Shown here piece by piece: positions 1-6,830 of a DNA stretch of 42,886 nt; positions within the stretch are counted from its first letter, which is position 1, and each line of letters opens with the position of its first letter. The position numbers and the translations under genes are program-made. The notes beneath the pieces were generated by a model. The model saw only the letters and a list, made by a program, of their open reading frames with translations. It did not search any database and was not told the DNA's origin. The stretch is from the NCBI GenBank assembly GCA_025964895.1, contig JAOPXY010000040.1, forward strand, positions 1 to 42,886, given 5' to 3'. The stretch is from Aeromicrobium sp. GTDB lineage: Bacteria > Actinomycetota > Actinomycetes > Propionibacteriales > Nocardioidaceae.

Positions 1-80
1 GGCCGAGGCTGCACCCGGACACACCGCCGTACCCGGGCGAGCTGCCGCCGGGCTGGGGAGCGGACGACGTGGGGGTCTAG
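1..80 (+). CDS. C-terminal end of an unidentified protein (partial)
   Basis: A forward frame is open from the left edge and ends at the TAG at 78-80, giving about 25 residues that end in PPYPGELPPGWGADDVGV. The proline- and acid-rich tail with good codon usage looks like a genuine protein end. Its stop overlaps the stop of the convergent rhodanese gene in the self-complementary CTAG at 77-80. Too little is present to name a family. Confidence 0.5.
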   Translation, partial: PRLHPDTPPYPGELPPGWGADDVGV

Positions 81-394
81 GAGACGACCGGACGTCCGGC
101 CTGCTCCCACGCCTCCATGCCGCCGTCGACGTTCGTGACGTCGTGGCCCTGGGCGTGCAACCACTGGGTGGCTCGGGCCGATCGTCCGCCCAGGTGGCAC
201 ACGACCAGTGTCCGCACGGAGGGGTCGAGCTCGCCGACGCGCACCGGCAGCTCGCCGAGGGGGATGTGGATGGCGCCGTCGATGTGTCCGGCAGCCCATT
301 CGTGGTGCTCCCGGACGTCGAGGACCACGAGATCGTCGCCGATCGCGGCGGGGATGGCGTGCACGTCGGTCGTCGGGATGTCCGGATCGCTCAT
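77..394 (-). CDS. Rhodanese-like domain protein (single domain)
   Basis: A 105-residue single-domain rhodanese, a family that moves sulfane sulfur or handles persulfides in the cytoplasm. The CH2A-like stretch VVLDVREHHEWAAGHIDGA sits near residues 23-41. The active-site loop VVCHLGGRSA carries the catalytic Cys, and the C-terminal DGGMEAWEQAG closes the fold as in GlpE-type proteins. I start at ATG 394 because AGGAG lies 11 nt upstream; an in-frame GTG at 415 would add seven residues but overlaps that Shine-Dalgarno. There is no signal peptide. It is transcribed alone, divergent from the anti-sigma-type ATPase and convergent with the partial gene at the edge. The substrate cannot be told from sequence. 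Confidence 0.88.
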   Translation of the reverse strand: MSDPDIPTTDVHAIPAAIGDDLVVLDVREHHEWAAGHIDGAIHIPLGELPVRVGELDPSVRTLVVCHLGGRSARATQWLHAQGHDVTNVDGGMEAWEQAGRPVVS

Positions 395-579
395 GTCCTC
401 ATGGTCTCCTGTCACGAATTCACGCCTGGATCGGGGTCCTGTGCATCACACGGGTAGCAATGAGCCCCCTGTAGTAGTTACTTTGGACCATGCGGGTGCG
501 AACCGCGCCGCGAACCTGCGACACTGCGGTGACCGCGACACTCGATATGATGGTGCAAGAGGGAGAGGACGGTGAGGGT

Positions 580-975
580 GTGAAGGACCATGACACGGTC
601 TTGCTGCCCTTCGCGCCGTCGACACCCGGCATCGCCCGTACCCGCCTGGCGGGGTTCCTGACGATCCACCAGGCCTCGAACGCGGTCATCGACGACGCCC
701 TCATCGTGATCAGCGAGATGATCGCCAACGCCGTCAGCCACGGGGAGCCCGGCCACGACGGCACGATCGAGATCTCCTGGGCCATCCGCGGCTCGCTGCT
801 CGAGCTCAGCGTCCTCGACGGTGGCGTGGGCGGATCGCTCAAGCCGGTCGACTTCGACGAGGACTCGCTCAGCGGACGCGGCCTCGCGATCATCAACCGG
901 GTCGCGGATCGTTGGTGGGTCGACATGTCCCAGGGCACGCGCGTCGCGGCCGAGCTCGCGCTCACGACGCAGTGA
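580..975 (+). CDS. Anti-sigma-type serine kinase ATPase domain protein (RsbW/SpoIIAB-like)
   Basis: A 131-residue protein of the HATPase_c_2 group, stand-alone GHKL ATPases that usually hold a sigma factor or phosphorylate an anti-anti-sigma protein. The N box is SEMIANAVSHGEPG. The G1 box is the DGGVGGS region (VLDGGVGG), and the G2 region is SGRGLAIINRVADRWWVD. I choose GTG 580 because GGGAGAGGA lies 10 nt before it; ATG 547 is an alternative adding eleven residues. No sigma factor or STAS partner is adjacent on the same strand. The nearest sigma factor is ECF41-type, which is not normally controlled by such kinases, so the partner is probably encoded elsewhere. Confidence 0.82.
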   Translation: MKDHDTVLLPFAPSTPGIARTRLAGFLTIHQASNAVIDDALIVISEMIANAVSHGEPGHDGTIEISWAIRGSLLELSVLDGGVGGSLKPVDFDEDSLSGRGLAIINRVADRWWVDMSQGTRVAAELALTTQ

Positions 976-998
976 CCGGCCGACTCGTCCCGGGCCGT

Positions 999-1004
999 TA
1001 GACT
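999..1004 (+). promoter_or_regulatory. -10 box (TAGACT) of a probable leaderless promoter for the DUF5926 gene
   Basis: TAGACT lies 8 nt before ATG 1013, with no Shine-Dalgarno between. The geometry places the transcription start at or next to the start codon. Confidence 0.55.
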
Positions 1005-1012
1005 CGCCCGTC

Positions 1013-1849
1013 ATGGGCAAGAAGTCGCGGAACAAGAGCAAAGCCACCAAGCCGGAGCGCATGCCGTTCGTGGCACGCACCTTCGAGGGGCTCCCCGGTG
1101 AGGCCGACTGGGTCGCGCTGCGCGAGTTCGTGGCGGCCGGCTCGGTCACGGTCACGCTGACGTCCGGCGAGACGGTCCGCGTCTGCTCGATGCTGCCGGG
1201 CAACGGCGCCGGCATCCGCCGCCAGGACGGCGAGATCTGGATCGGCCTGCAGGTGGCGCACAACTTCGGCGACATCAGCCGCGACCTCGCCCACGTCATC
1301 GACCTCGCCCGCGAGACCGAGCCGGGCAACCCCGTGCGCATGACCGACCCGGGCGTGGGCCCGCGGCTGCAGGACGTCGTCGATCCGAAGACGCCGTTCC
1401 AGGTCGAGATCCACGACGGCTTCGACTACTGGGTCGAGGGCGTCGACGCGTCGGACGGCACCGCGGAGGCACTCGCGCAGGCCAACGAGTCGATGGCCCC
1501 GACGGTGCACCTCAGCAGTGTCGACGGCGCGTACTGGACCGAGATGGGTCCGCAGCGCTTCCTCCGCTGGGTCATGACCCACGACGAGGCCAGGCTGCTC
1601 GACGCGCTTGCGCGCTTGCGCGCCGCCGACGAGGAGACTTTCGGCGAGGGCACGAAGCTGATCGGCCACTTCCGCGCCCACGGCCTGCTCGTGCCCGTGT
1701 GGGAGTTCGAGCACGATGCCGCCGACCTGGAACAGCCGGCCCAGGACTTTGAGAAGCGTCTGGCGGCCGCGCTCGCAGACGACTCCCCCCTGACGACCGA
1801 GCAGCGCTCGGCCCGCGGCGCCCTCATCAGCCGCCAGGTCACCGTCTAG
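1013..1849 (+). CDS. DUF5926 family protein
   Basis: A 278-residue soluble protein with the hallmark start of this actinobacterial family: a basic MGKKSRNKSK tail followed by PFVARTFEGLPGEADWVALR. The family is widespread in Actinobacteria and has no established function; older databases sometimes mislabel it as SecA-related, and nothing here supports that. No transmembrane segment or catalytic motif is obvious. A shorter match to the whole-family length suggests the gene is complete. The start at 1013 is supported by the basic N-terminus and by the -10 box 8 nt upstream. It is probably transcribed alone, ending 88 bp before the decarboxylase-like gene, which has its own promoter. Confidence 0.85.
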   Translation: MGKKSRNKSKATKPERMPFVARTFEGLPGEADWVALREFVAAGSVTVTLTSGETVRVCSMLPGNGAGIRRQDGEIWIGLQVAHNFGDISRDLAHVIDLARETEPGNPVRMTDPGVGPRLQDVVDPKTPFQVEIHDGFDYWVEGVDASDGTAEALAQANESMAPTVHLSSVDGAYWTEMGPQRFLRWVMTHDEARLLDALARLRAADEETFGEGTKLIGHFRAHGLLVPVWEFEHDAADLEQPAQDFEKRLAAALADDSPLTTEQRSARGALISRQVTV

Positions 1850-1868
1850 CGGGGGGCGCCTGCGGGTC

Positions 1869-1895
1869 CGTCACGTTTTGGGTGGCTGCGTCGTC
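1869..1895 (+). promoter_or_regulatory. Candidate ECF41-dependent promoter upstream of the carboxymuconolactone-decarboxylase-like gene
   Basis: CGTCACG at 1869-1875 and CGTC at 1892-1895 are separated by exactly 16 nt. As I recall it, the published ECF41 target is TGTCACA followed by about 16 nt and CGTC. The site lies 43 nt before the start codon of the gene that ECF41 sigma factors typically control, and the ECF41 gene itself is adjacent. Confidence 0.6.
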
Positions 1896-1937
1896 TGGGG
1901 GGAGCGGCGCGCCGCGCGCCGCGGACAGGAGACCCCC

Positions 1938-2531
1938 ATGCCACGCATTCCCGCCCTCGATCCGCGCGATGCCGGAGCCGTCATCAGGCTCGGCTACAGG
2001 ATCGCGCGCCGGCGGCTCGGCGAGGTGCCCGAGCCCTTCGCCGTGCTCGCCCATCACCGCCGGCTGTTCGTGGCGTCGGCGCGCCACGAGCTGGCGCTGG
2101 AGAAGGCGACGCACATCGTGCCGCCGGGCCTCGTGCAGCTCGCGGTCTACCGAACGGCGTGGACCGTCGGGTGCTCGTGGTGCGTCGACTTCGGCGCCAT
2201 GCTGCAGCGGCTGGACGGTCTGGACGTCGAACGGCTCAAGGAGATCGGCGACTTCGAGACGTCATCGGCCTTCTCGGCCGCCGAGCGCGACGTCATCCGC
2301 TTCGCCGACGCGATGACGGCGACCCCGATGACGGTGACGGACGACCAGGTCGCGGCACTGGTCGAGGCCCACGGCCGCGACGGCGTGCTCGAGCTGACGT
2401 ACCAGATCGCGCACGAGAACCACCGCGCTCGCATGAATCACGCGCTCGGAATCACCGACCAGGGCTTCAGCTCCGGTGACGCGTGCCGGGTCCCGTGGCT
2501 CACGGACGAGCCGGCCAGCCGGGGATCCTGA
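1938..2531 (+). CDS. Carboxymuconolactone decarboxylase/AhpD-like protein (ECF41 partner)
   Basis: A 197-residue alpha-helical protein of the CMD/AhpD superfamily. The redox motif is VGCSWCVDFG (CxxC) near residues 76-85, followed by a downstream helix with HENHRARMNHA whose histidines complete the AhpD-type active site. Members act as peroxidases, disulfide reductases or decarboxylases; the CxxC argues for redox chemistry rather than decarboxylation. ATG 1938 is preceded by AGGAG at 1927-1931. The gene is convergent with the ECF41 sigma gene and overlaps its 3' end by 32 bp. CMD genes next to ECF41 are the family's best-known genetic linkage, so this is very likely its regulon. The substrate is unknown. 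Confidence 0.88.
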   Translation: MPRIPALDPRDAGAVIRLGYRIARRRLGEVPEPFAVLAHHRRLFVASARHELALEKATHIVPPGLVQLAVYRTAWTVGCSWCVDFGAMLQRLDGLDVERLKEIGDFETSSAFSAAERDVIRFADAMTATPMTVTDDQVAALVEAHGRDGVLELTYQIAHENHRARMNHALGITDQGFSSGDACRVPWLTDEPASRGS

Positions 2532-3417
2532 CGCCGGAGTGCTTCGCCGGGTTGGCAATGTCGTACGTCGCCCACACGAGGCCGTCACGCACCGTGAACC
2601 CGCCGATGCGTGGCGGCGAGCTGAGGCGCGTCGTCTCCCGGGTCCACCCCCGGTTCGCGACGCCGAGTTGCCCGTTGACCCGGACGAGCTCCATCTGGTC
2701 GAGTGTCCCTTCGCCGAACCGGGACAACAACCCCAGATAGAACCGGGCGAACTTCTCGGGGCCGCGGATGACGTTGACGGCCGTGCTCGTGGTGCCGTTG
2801 GCGTCGCCGATGACACGGGCATCCGGGTGAAGCGACGCGATGACGGCCTGCAGGTCGCCGGCTGCCATCGCGGCGAGGAAACGGCCGACGGCCTCGTCGT
2901 GCTCGGCGTCGGGTACCGGCGCGGGTGCGTCGACGACGGCCCTGCGTGCCCGCGACGCGAGCTGGCGGGCGTTGACGCTGTCGACGCCGAGGACGTCGGC
3001 GATCTCGGCGAAGGGCATGCCGAAGGCGTCGTGCAGCACGAAGGCGACCCGTTGCGCCGGCGGCAGCACGTCGAGCACCACGAGCGCCGCGAAGCGGTTC
3101 TCCTCATGCTCGATGATGGCGGACAGAGGATCGTCGGACGGGTCCAGTGACGTCACGACCGGCTCGGGCAGCCATTGCCCGATGTACGTCTCGCGCCGCG
3201 CGGCCGCCGAGGTCAGCCGGTCGAGGCACAGACGGCTCACGGTCGTCGTGAGCCAGGCCTGCAGTTTGCGGATGTCGTCGGCATCGCAGCGGTGGAGCCG
3301 CAGCCACGCCTCCTGCACGGCGTCCTCGGCGTCAGCGACGCTGCCGGTCAGGCGGTACGCGACGTTCAGCAGACGAGGCCGTTCGGCCTCGAAGGCGTCG
3401 ACGAGCGAGGCGGACAC
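2500..3417 (-). CDS. ECF41-family RNA polymerase sigma factor with SnoaL-like C-terminal extension (SigJ-like)
   Basis: A 305-residue sigma-70 family protein. Region 2 (residues about 6-75) contains LLNVAYRLTGSVADAEDAVQ, and region 4 (about 115-165) contains LPPAQRVAFVLHDAFGMPF plus a helix-turn-helix. An extra domain of roughly 130 residues with a SnoaL/NTF2-like fold follows. Hallmarks of ECF41 are visible: a DGGGK-like loop (IGDANGTTS) and an NPDKL-like motif, here NPAKH, near the C-terminus. In this family the extension replaces an anti-sigma factor and tunes activity. The start codon is GTG 3417, only three bases after the stop of the arginine deiminase gene on the same strand, and no Shine-Dalgarno is evident, so translation may be coupled. 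It probably drives the convergent decarboxylase-like gene. Confidence 0.92.
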   Translation of the reverse strand: MSASLVDAFEAERPRLLNVAYRLTGSVADAEDAVQEAWLRLHRCDADDIRKLQAWLTTTVSRLCLDRLTSAAARRETYIGQWLPEPVVTSLDPSDDPLSAIIEHEENRFAALVVLDVLPPAQRVAFVLHDAFGMPFAEIADVLGVDSVNARQLASRARRAVVDAPAPVPDAEHDEAVGRFLAAMAAGDLQAVIASLHPDARVIGDANGTTSTAVNVIRGPEKFARFYLGLLSRFGEGTLDQMELVRVNGQLGVANRGWTRETTRLSSPPRIGGFTVRDGLVWATYDIANPAKHSGVRIPGWPARP

Positions 3418-3420
3418 GGG

Positions 3421-4602
3421 TCAGTCACGGTCGATCGGGCAGGACATGCACCGGGGCCCGCCGCGCCCGGAGCCGAGCTGGTCGCCGCTGATCGTGATGA
3501 CCTCGATGCCGTGCTCCTCGAGCCGGGCGTTGGTCTGCTCGTTGCGCTCGTAGGCCACCGCCAGGCGGGCGTCGATCGCGAGGGTGTTGTTGCCGTCGTC
3601 CCACTGCTCGCGCTCGGCGGTGACGGGGTCGAGGCCCGTGTCGATCTGGTGCAGGGTCTCGATGCCCATCGCTGCCGCCGCACCCTCGAAGAACGAGGTC
3701 TCCGCGCCGATGACGACATCGCCGTCGTCCCACGTGAGCGGCACGGCGCGCAGGGCGGCGGACATGGTCGGGTAGATCACGACGGTGTCGACGTCGACCA
3801 TCGTGACGATCGTGTCGAGGTGCATCGTCGCCCGCTCCTGCGCGATCGGCACGGCCAGGACGGTATGGGCCAGCCCGTCGGCCAGCACCTGGTGGGCGAA
3901 GCGCTCGAGGCCGGCGGGGGTCGTCCGCTCGCCGATGCCGACCGCGATGACGCCCGGCGACAGCTCCAGGACGTCGCCGCCCTCCAGATGCTCCAGGTGC
4001 GGACCGTGGACGACCGGCGTGCCGGCGAAGCGCGGGTGGTGCCGGTAGATGAGCCCGGTCAGCTGCGTCTCCCGCACCCGAGCCGGCATCGCGAGGCTCG
4101 TGACGGCGACGCGATCGCGCAGCCACACCGACGAGTCGCGCGTGAACAAGAGGTTGGGCAGCGGATTGATGAGGAAGTGCTCAGGCTGCATCAGGTGGTG
4201 CGCGACGCTGCCGTCGATCGTCACCTCGTCGTTGCGCAGCCCGGCCGTCAGCAGCTCGGCGAGCTTGTCCGGGTGGGCATCGGTCAGCGTGCCCTCGATG
4301 AGATCCTGCAGCCGCGGGCCGACGAACAGACCCGACAGGGTGCTCGCAATGATCTGCTCCCGCGCCGCCTCGTTCGCGAGCGTCTCCGTCAGCAGCTGCG
4401 CGAGGTAGAGCACTTCGACGTCGTGGTCACGCAGCGCCTGCGCAAAGGCGTCGTGCTCGTCCTGTGCGCGGCCCAGCCACGGGATGCCGTCGAACAAGAG
4501 CTGGTCGTTGTTGCGCGGCGTCAGCCGTCCCAGCTCCACCCCCGGCCGGTGCAGCATGACCGTGCGCAGGCGTCCGACTTCACTGTCCGCTCCGAGGGCC
4601 AT
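3421..4602 (-). CDS. arcA: Arginine deiminase
   Basis: A 393-residue enzyme that hydrolyses L-arginine to citrulline and ammonia. Guanidino-modifying-enzyme motifs are present: PEHFLINPLPNLLFTRDSS, EGGDVLEL, HLDTIVTMVD with the catalytic His, and the C-terminal RCMSCP loop with the nucleophilic Cys near residue 385. Length matches bacterial ArcA (about 400 aa). No arcB, arcC or arcD is nearby, so this is not a full deiminase energy operon. It may serve arginine catabolism or acid/nitrogen adaptation. The sigma gene starts 3 nt downstream, making an arcA-ECF41 transcript likely. The start lies 7 nt from a TAGGCT box with no Shine-Dalgarno, so the mRNA is probably leaderless. Confidence 0.93.
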   Translation of the reverse strand: MALGADSEVGRLRTVMLHRPGVELGRLTPRNNDQLLFDGIPWLGRAQDEHDAFAQALRDHDVEVLYLAQLLTETLANEAAREQIIASTLSGLFVGPRLQDLIEGTLTDAHPDKLAELLTAGLRNDEVTIDGSVAHHLMQPEHFLINPLPNLLFTRDSSVWLRDRVAVTSLAMPARVRETQLTGLIYRHHPRFAGTPVVHGPHLEHLEGGDVLELSPGVIAVGIGERTTPAGLERFAHQVLADGLAHTVLAVPIAQERATMHLDTIVTMVDVDTVVIYPTMSAALRAVPLTWDDGDVVIGAETSFFEGAAAAMGIETLHQIDTGLDPVTAEREQWDDGNNTLAIDARLAVAYERNEQTNARLEEHGIEVITISGDQLGSGRGGPRCMSCPIDRD

Positions 4603-4609
4603 GCCCGAC

Positions 4610-4615
4610 AGCCTA
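4610..4615 (-). promoter_or_regulatory. -10 box (TAGGCT) of a probable leaderless arcA promoter
   Basis: On the minus strand TAGGCT is followed by 7 nt and the arcA ATG. No ribosome binding site is visible. Confidence 0.55.
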
Positions 4616-4634
4616 GTGTCGCCGGGCTCGACGG

Positions 4635-4680
4635 GACGTCATACCCGGCGAGGCTCATGGGCCTCACCAGGCATGACGTC
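4635..4680 (-). terminator. 20-bp-stem hairpin downstream of the lysine-rich secreted protein gene
   Basis: The outer arms GACGTCAT (4635-4642) and ATGACGTC (4673-4680) match perfectly. Read on the minus strand the pairing extends to a 20-bp stem with only three G-U wobbles and a 6-nt CCATGA loop. It lies 27 nt past the stop of the minus-strand gene and just upstream of arcA. There is no U tract, so it could be an intrinsic terminator of the U-less actinobacterial kind or a processing/stability element. Confidence 0.6.
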
Positions 4681-4706
4681 CGCGCCGTTCGTGGCGGCGC
4701 TGCTGA

Positions 4707-5411
4707 CTACGGCGCTGGCGGCGTTGCGGGCGTCACCGTCGCGGAGAGGGAGTACGGCGTCGACGCGGTGTACTCGACCTCACGCTCGACGATCTTGGTC
4801 TTGATCGCCTTCTTGTAAGCCTTCTTGGCCTTGGCGATCGCCTTGGTCATCGTCTTCTTGGCCTTCGAGCTCTTGCCGGCCTTGGCGTACGCCTTCTTGG
4901 CCTTCTTGACGGCCTTGTCGTACTTCTTCTTCGCGGACTTCTTCTGAGCGGCGGTCTTGGCGATCTTGACGTCAACCGTCTTGTAGTCTGTCGTCAGGTA
5001 GTTCCCGGCAGCGGACAGGGTGATGGCACCCTGGGCCTGCAAGCTGGTCAGCGGCTGGGTGACGGTCACGCTGCCAGCGACCGGGCCCGCAACGGAATCG
5101 GCACCCGTCGCCGAGAGCGAGTAGCTGCCTGTGAGCTGCGAGTCCTCGTCGGTCTCGATGATCGCGAAGCTGCATAGGGTGGTGATGATGCCCGTGTCGA
5201 CCTCGTAGGTGTAGAGCTCGGCGGTGGCCTCGTCGCCGGATTCAGCCAGGGCGGGTTCGTCGGCGCTGGCGAGATCGACGCCTTCGCCGCAGATCTGCGC
5301 CGCCGTGATGTCCGGGTCGGGTGCATTCGCCGACGCAGGCGAGGCCAGGCTGGCGGACGCGACGGCCAGCGCCGCGACGGCGACGGTCCGCCGCATGGTG
5401 AACAGGTTCAT
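4707..5411 (-). CDS. Secreted protein with lysine-rich helical C-terminal region
   Basis: A 234-residue protein of no family I recognise. Residues 1-29 form a Sec signal peptide (MRRTVAVAALAVASASLA then an ASANA cleavage site). Then comes a beta-rich acidic region with two Cys that may pair, and an Ig-like strand stretch around GSYSLSATGADSV. Residues about 150-210 are extremely Lys/Ala-rich, with KKAYAKAGKSSKAKKTM-type heptads, probably a long basic helix. The end returns to TPYSLSATVTP, echoing the earlier SYSLSATG. ATG 5411 has GGGAGA 4 nt upstream. A decayed paralogue lies immediately upstream. A basic secreted protein could bind anionic cell-wall glycans or nucleic acid; that is inference. 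Confidence 0.75.
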   Translation of the reverse strand: MNLFTMRRTVAVAALAVASASLASPASANAPDPDITAAQICGEGVDLASADEPALAESGDEATAELYTYEVDTGIITTLCSFAIIETDEDSQLTGSYSLSATGADSVAGPVAGSVTVTQPLTSLQAQGAITLSAAGNYLTTDYKTVDVKIAKTAAQKKSAKKKYDKAVKKAKKAYAKAGKSSKAKKTMTKAIAKAKKAYKKAIKTKIVEREVEYTASTPYSLSATVTPATPPAP

Positions 5412-5522
5412 GCTTCTCCCAGGGAAGTTGGCCACCGAACGGCGACAACCCATGTGTACAGTCCCGGGACGGTCCCCGTTGGGTTTCAAGGAAATTGTTT
5501 TGTGCGGGGAGGGCGGCGAGAC

Positions 5523-5882
5523 CTACTCGAGGGCGAGGAACGTAGCCGACAGGCTGAACGGAGTGGCCGCGCTGTTCGTCGTCTTGACGGCTTGTAGCCG
5601 ACGATCGCGGGCCTGTAATCCGCCTTGGCCCGGGCCTTCTTCGCCGCGGCCTTCTTGAGAGCCTTGGCATAGGACTTCTCGGCGGCCCGCTTCTGCTTCG
5701 TCGTCTTCATGACCTTGACCTTCACGGTGGCTGTCGTCGTGATGGTCGAGGCTCCGGAGGCGGTGAACTCGGGAAAGGGGGAACTCTGAAGGACCGCCCG
5801 GGGGACAGTCACATCGCCCGCCAGCGCGGCCGGCGCCGACCGCCCCGAAGGCACAGCTGCGCAACGTCGTTTGGTCGTCCAT
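5523..5882 (-). pseudogene. Frameshifted, truncated paralogue of the lysine-rich secreted protein
   Basis: Minus-strand translations in two frames match the neighbouring gene in order. TTLRSCA resembles its TTLCSFA, LAGDVTV its VAGSVTV, and VKVMKTTKQKRAAEKSYAKA its KIAKTAAQKKSAKKKYDKA. After a switch of frame, TPFSLSATF resembles TPYSLSATV. The switch falls near 5590, where one missing base turns YK-AVKT into YKPSRR. The signal peptide and N-terminal half are missing, and a second lesion near 5850 separates the TTLRSCA segment. This is a tandem duplicate in decay, unless sequencing errors explain the frameshift. The 231 bp between it and the next gene shows nothing I can name. Confidence 0.7.
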
Positions 5883-6101
5883 GGTCGCGAGCGAGTTGAT
5901 GACTGTTATCACGGCTCGGCCAGTGTTCTCACGACGACCTCCGAGCTGTCGGGATCGATCGAGCACGACCGGTTCGCCAGCACCCGCAGGGCGGGTGCGG
6001 TGGCACGGGCGTACTGCGTTTGGCCGGACCTCCCACCGCACCGGCGAAAGATGTGTCCACCGCCGCACGCGATCCGTTACCTGATGGGGGCTCGACCTGC
6101 G

Positions 6102-6107
6102 TACGCT
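6102..6107 (+). promoter_or_regulatory. -10 box (TACGCT) of a probable leaderless promoter for the sugar-phosphate mutase/GH65 operon
   Basis: TACGCT is followed by 6 nt and GTG 6114. TTACCT at 6077-6082 could be a weak -35, but the 19-nt spacing is long. Confidence 0.5.
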
Positions 6108-6113
6108 CGTTGC

Positions 6114-6830
6114 GTGGATTGGAACGATTACGATGCCGCCCTGTTCGACCTCGATGGCGTCATCACGCCCACGGCCGAGGTTCACATGCGCGCCTGGGAC
6201 CAGATGTTCAACGACTTCCTGCGAGCGCGGGGTGTCGCCGAGCCGTACACGCCCGATGACTACTTCACCTACGTCGACGGCAAGCCCCGGTACGACGGGG
6301 TCCGCTCGTTCCTGGCGTCGCGCGACATCACGCTGCCCGACGGCGACCCGTCCGATCCCGCGTCGGCCGACACGGTGGCTGGTCTCGGCAACCGCAAGAA
6401 TGACGACTTCGAGCAGATCCTGAAGACCGAGGGCGTCGAGGCGTACCCGGGCTCGGTCGCGCTCGTGAAGGCGCTGGTCGAGCGCGGCACCAAGATGGCG
6501 ATCGTGTCGAGCTCCCGCAATGCCGCCGCGGTGCTGACGGCGGCCGGCATGATCGACTACTTCCCCGTCATCGTCAGCGGCAAGGAGGCCGGTGAGCGCG
6601 GCCTCGCCGGCAAGCCTGCGCCCGACACGTTCCTCGACGCAGCGGCCCAGCTCGGGGTCCCGAAGGAGCGGTCCGTCGTGTTCGAGGACGCCCTCTCGGG
6701 CGTCGCGGCCGGACGGGCGGGTGACTTCGGCCTGGTCATCGGCGTTGATCGTGGTGTGGGCGCGGACGCGCTGACCGAGAACGGCGCAGACGTCGTCGTC
6801 GACGACCTCCAGGAACTGGTGGACGCATGA
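6114..6830 (+). CDS. Beta-phosphoglucomutase-family HAD hydrolase
   Basis: A 238-residue HAD-superfamily protein, subfamily I, of the beta-phosphoglucomutase type. It would convert beta-glucose 1-phosphate to glucose 6-phosphate. Motif I FDLDGVITPTAEVH carries the two catalytic Asp and is followed by a helical cap. Motif II is the IVSSS region, motif III GKPAPDTFLDAA, and motif IV VVFEDALSGVAAGRAG. GTG 6114 starts the protein just before motif I, and an ATG at 6084 would add ten residues. Its stop overlaps the GH65 start in ATGA, so the two are coupled. The same pair occurs as Rv3400-Rv3401 in Mycobacterium tuberculosis. Together they channel phosphorolysis products of an alpha-glucosyl disaccharide into glycolysis. 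Confidence 0.88.
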   Translation: MDWNDYDAALFDLDGVITPTAEVHMRAWDQMFNDFLRARGVAEPYTPDDYFTYVDGKPRYDGVRSFLASRDITLPDGDPSDPASADTVAGLGNRKNDDFEQILKTEGVEAYPGSVALVKALVERGTKMAIVSSSRNAAAVLTAAGMIDYFPVIVSGKEAGERGLAGKPAPDTFLDAAAQLGVPKERSVVFEDALSGVAAGRAGDFGLVIGVDRGVGADALTENGADVVVDDLQELVDA

